Part shown: piece by piece, positions 5,957-7,136 of the stretch
Layout: each line of letters starts with the position of its first letter
Numbering within the stretch: the stretch's first letter is position 1
Assembly (NCBI GenBank): GCA_964417685.1
Contig: CAYQIT010000033.1
Coordinates: 1 to 7,136 of the forward strand
Direction: 5' to 3'
Source of the DNA: CAJQGY01 sp964417685
GTDB taxonomy: Bacteria > Pseudomonadota > Gammaproteobacteria > Magnimaribacterales > D2472
Length of the DNA: 7,136 nt
Program-made: the position numbers and the translations under genes
Notes under the pieces: model-generated
Databases searched by the model: none
What the model saw: only the letters and a program-made list of their open reading frames with translations
What the model was told of the DNA's origin: nothing

Positions 5957-5985
5957 AAAGGAGGTTTTTAACCTCCTTTTTTTTT
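5957..5985 (+). terminator. Intrinsic terminator after paralogue 2
   Basis: AAAGGAGGTT (5957-5966) pairs perfectly with AACCTCCTTT (5970-5979) around a TTT loop, and the T run extends from 5977 to 5985. The left arm happens to spell a consensus Shine-Dalgarno (AAGGAGG), but it is 41 nt from the next start and locked in the stem, so it should not serve translation. Confidence 0.92.
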
Positions 5986-5992
5986 AGTAATG

Positions 5993-5998
5993 CATAAT
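5993..5998 (+). promoter_or_regulatory. Putative -10 hexamer for the monooxygenase gene (leaderless)
   Basis: CATAAT (5 of 6 to consensus) ends 7 nt before the ATG at 6006. The -35 position would fall inside the right arm and T tract of the preceding terminator, where no good hexamer is seen. There is no Shine-Dalgarno before the start. The site matches the arrangement in front of the peptidase and esterase genes. Confidence 0.35.
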
Positions 5999-6005
5999 AG
6001 TGAAT

Positions 6006-7133
6006 ATGAACGATTTTTCAGATCACTTGGCAATTATTGGAGCAGGAATATCTGGATTAGCTCTTGGCTGCACCATAGCTAAAGAGGGACATAGTTCTAT
6101 CATTTTCGAAAAAAATAAAGAATTAGGTTCACATGGCGCAGGTATTTCTATTTCACCAAATGCTATAAAAGTTTTTGAAGGTCTTGAAATGAAAAATCAC
6201 CTTATTAATTCTTCAGAGCTTACTTCAAAATCTGAGATATTTTCATATGATGAACGCGTTTATTCAGCGAGTTCTCAGGTAAGGACAACATCTAGAGAGA
6301 GCTTGTATAAAATTCTTTTGGATGAATATATTTCATTGGGCGGAAGTATTTATTTTGAACATGAAATGGAAAATATAGATACACATGAAAGAAAGATTTT
6401 TTTTAAGAATGGAAGTGGCTATAAAGTTCGTCATATAGCTGCATGCGATGGAATAAAATCAACATGTAGAAAGGCATTTTTTGAGTCAAATATAGAGCCA
6501 GTCTATAGTGGTTACTCGGCATGGAGAGGATTTATAAAAAATAGCCACGATTCTGTAAGAATTAATCTTGCAAAGAATTCTCATGTTGTTAGGTATCCAA
6601 TTGATAAAAAGATAACAAGCTTTGTTGGTGTGGTTAAGACAAATAAAAAATATAAAGAACAATGGAAGGCTGAAGGAAATCTAAAAGATATGCAGAATGA
6701 CCTATCAATGCATCCATCAAAACTAATTTCTAATTTATCTCAAGCTGATCATTTATATAAATGGGGCATATATACAAGACCGCAAATTAAAACTTTGGTT
6801 AAAGATGGCATAACACTATTAGGTGATGCAGCTCATCCGATTGTTCCATTTTTAGGCCAGGGTGGTTGCATGGCTCTTGAGGATGCTTATATTTTTGGAA
6901 AGTTGCTCGCAAAGGATATTAATAACATTGAAGTAGCTCAATCTAAATACGAGCAGATTAGACTTCCCAGACTAAAATTTATAAAACAAATATCTGAAAA
7001 TCAGGGCAGGCTATACCATCTTTCTAACCCACTTCTAATTAAAGGAAGAAATCTCTTGATGAAGCTATCAAATAAATATACAGATAAAAGAATCCAAAGA
7101 ATATGGGACTACAATCCTGATAAAGCTATTTAG
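6006..7133 (+). CDS. FAD-dependent monooxygenase, group A (salicylate hydroxylase/UbiH-like)
   Basis: This 375-residue cytoplasmic flavoprotein would hydroxylate an aromatic or related substrate using NAD(P)H and O2. The Rossmann FAD site is near the N-terminus: G12-A-G14-I-S-G17 and acidic E35 at the end of the second strand (IIFEK), which should bind the ribose. GISISPNAI follows, as usual in the family. The DG motif is C-D148-G149-I-K-S-T-C-R. GYSAWRGF marks the start of the substrate-binding sheet. The GD motif G273-D274-A-A-H-P is followed by the expected PFLGQGGCMALEDA helix. Length is normal, the ORF is intact and no signal peptide is present. The substrate cannot be deduced: salicylate, hydroxybenzoate, urate (HpxO-type) and carotenoid epoxidation share these motifs. 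ATG 6006 is chosen over an in-frame GTG at 6000 because no ribosome binding site supports either and ATG is the stronger codon. No partner gene is in view, and the window ends 3 nt after the stop. Confidence 0.88.
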   Translation: MNDFSDHLAIIGAGISGLALGCTIAKEGHSSIIFEKNKELGSHGAGISISPNAIKVFEGLEMKNHLINSSELTSKSEIFSYDERVYSASSQVRTTSRESLYKILLDEYISLGGSIYFEHEMENIDTHERKIFFKNGSGYKVRHIAACDGIKSTCRKAFFESNIEPVYSGYSAWRGFIKNSHDSVRINLAKNSHVVRYPIDKKITSFVGVVKTNKKYKEQWKAEGNLKDMQNDLSMHPSKLISNLSQADHLYKWGIYTRPQIKTLVKDGITLLGDAAHPIVPFLGQGGCMALEDAYIFGKLLAKDINNIEVAQSKYEQIRLPRLKFIKQISENQGRLYHLSNPLLIKGRNLLMKLSNKYTDKRIQRIWDYNPDKAI

Positions 7134-7136
7134 ATC

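Noticed and set aside
5957..5966. AAGGAGG as the ribosome binding site of the monooxygenase
   Set aside because: It is more than 40 nt from the start codon and forms the left arm of a perfect terminator stem.

Overview
The window is AT-rich, gene-dense bacterial DNA with everything on the + strand: six protein genes, one tRNA gene and three clear intrinsic terminators. Two Sec/SPII lipoproteins with Gly/Ser-rich N-termini after the lipobox cysteine, three further Sec-type secreted proteins, short intergenic gaps and a tRNA-Gly(GCC) with encoded CCA suggest a Gram-negative bacterium. My best guess is a streamlined marine gammaproteobacterium of the SAR86 type. That taxonomic call is inference from style and composition, not from a marker gene.

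Layout. Positions 1-72 hold the probable tail of an upstream gene and its rho-independent terminator. Positions 73-225 are a non-coding upstream region with an 11-bp perfect inverted repeat and a 9-bp-period direct repeat. Next comes a large surface lipoprotein (226-2556) with Ig-like and cadherin-like domains followed by a zinc metallopeptidase domain of the M64 type (HELGHAHGFMGDEY). Its stop codon overlaps the start of a small secreted protein of unknown function (2550-3038), giving a translationally coupled pair. A tRNA-Gly(GCC) (3125-3200) with a near-consensus sigma70 promoter separates this pair from a lipoprotein alpha/beta-hydrolase of the PHB depolymerase/feruloyl esterase (LpqC-like) type (3242-4204).

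Two tandem paralogous genes follow (4294-5049 and 5188-5937). They encode periplasmic or secreted proteins of about 250 residues that I do not recognise. Each appears to be built from two similar halves, each has the same GGGAGAG ribosome binding site, and each is followed by its own strong terminator. The window ends with a flavin-dependent monooxygenase of the group A (salicylate hydroxylase/UbiH-like) type (6006-7133).

How the genes fit together. There is no single operon apart from the peptidase and its coupled partner; the other genes look like separate transcription units. The shared theme of the first five is the cell envelope and exterior: degradation of external protein, hydrolysis of external esters, and two abundant-looking secreted proteins of unknown role. 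A second theme concerns expression. Three genes (peptidase, esterase, monooxygenase) have a -10-like hexamer ending 6-7 nt before the ATG and no Shine-Dalgarno, which suggests leaderless mRNAs. The two paralogues have strong Shine-Dalgarno sites.
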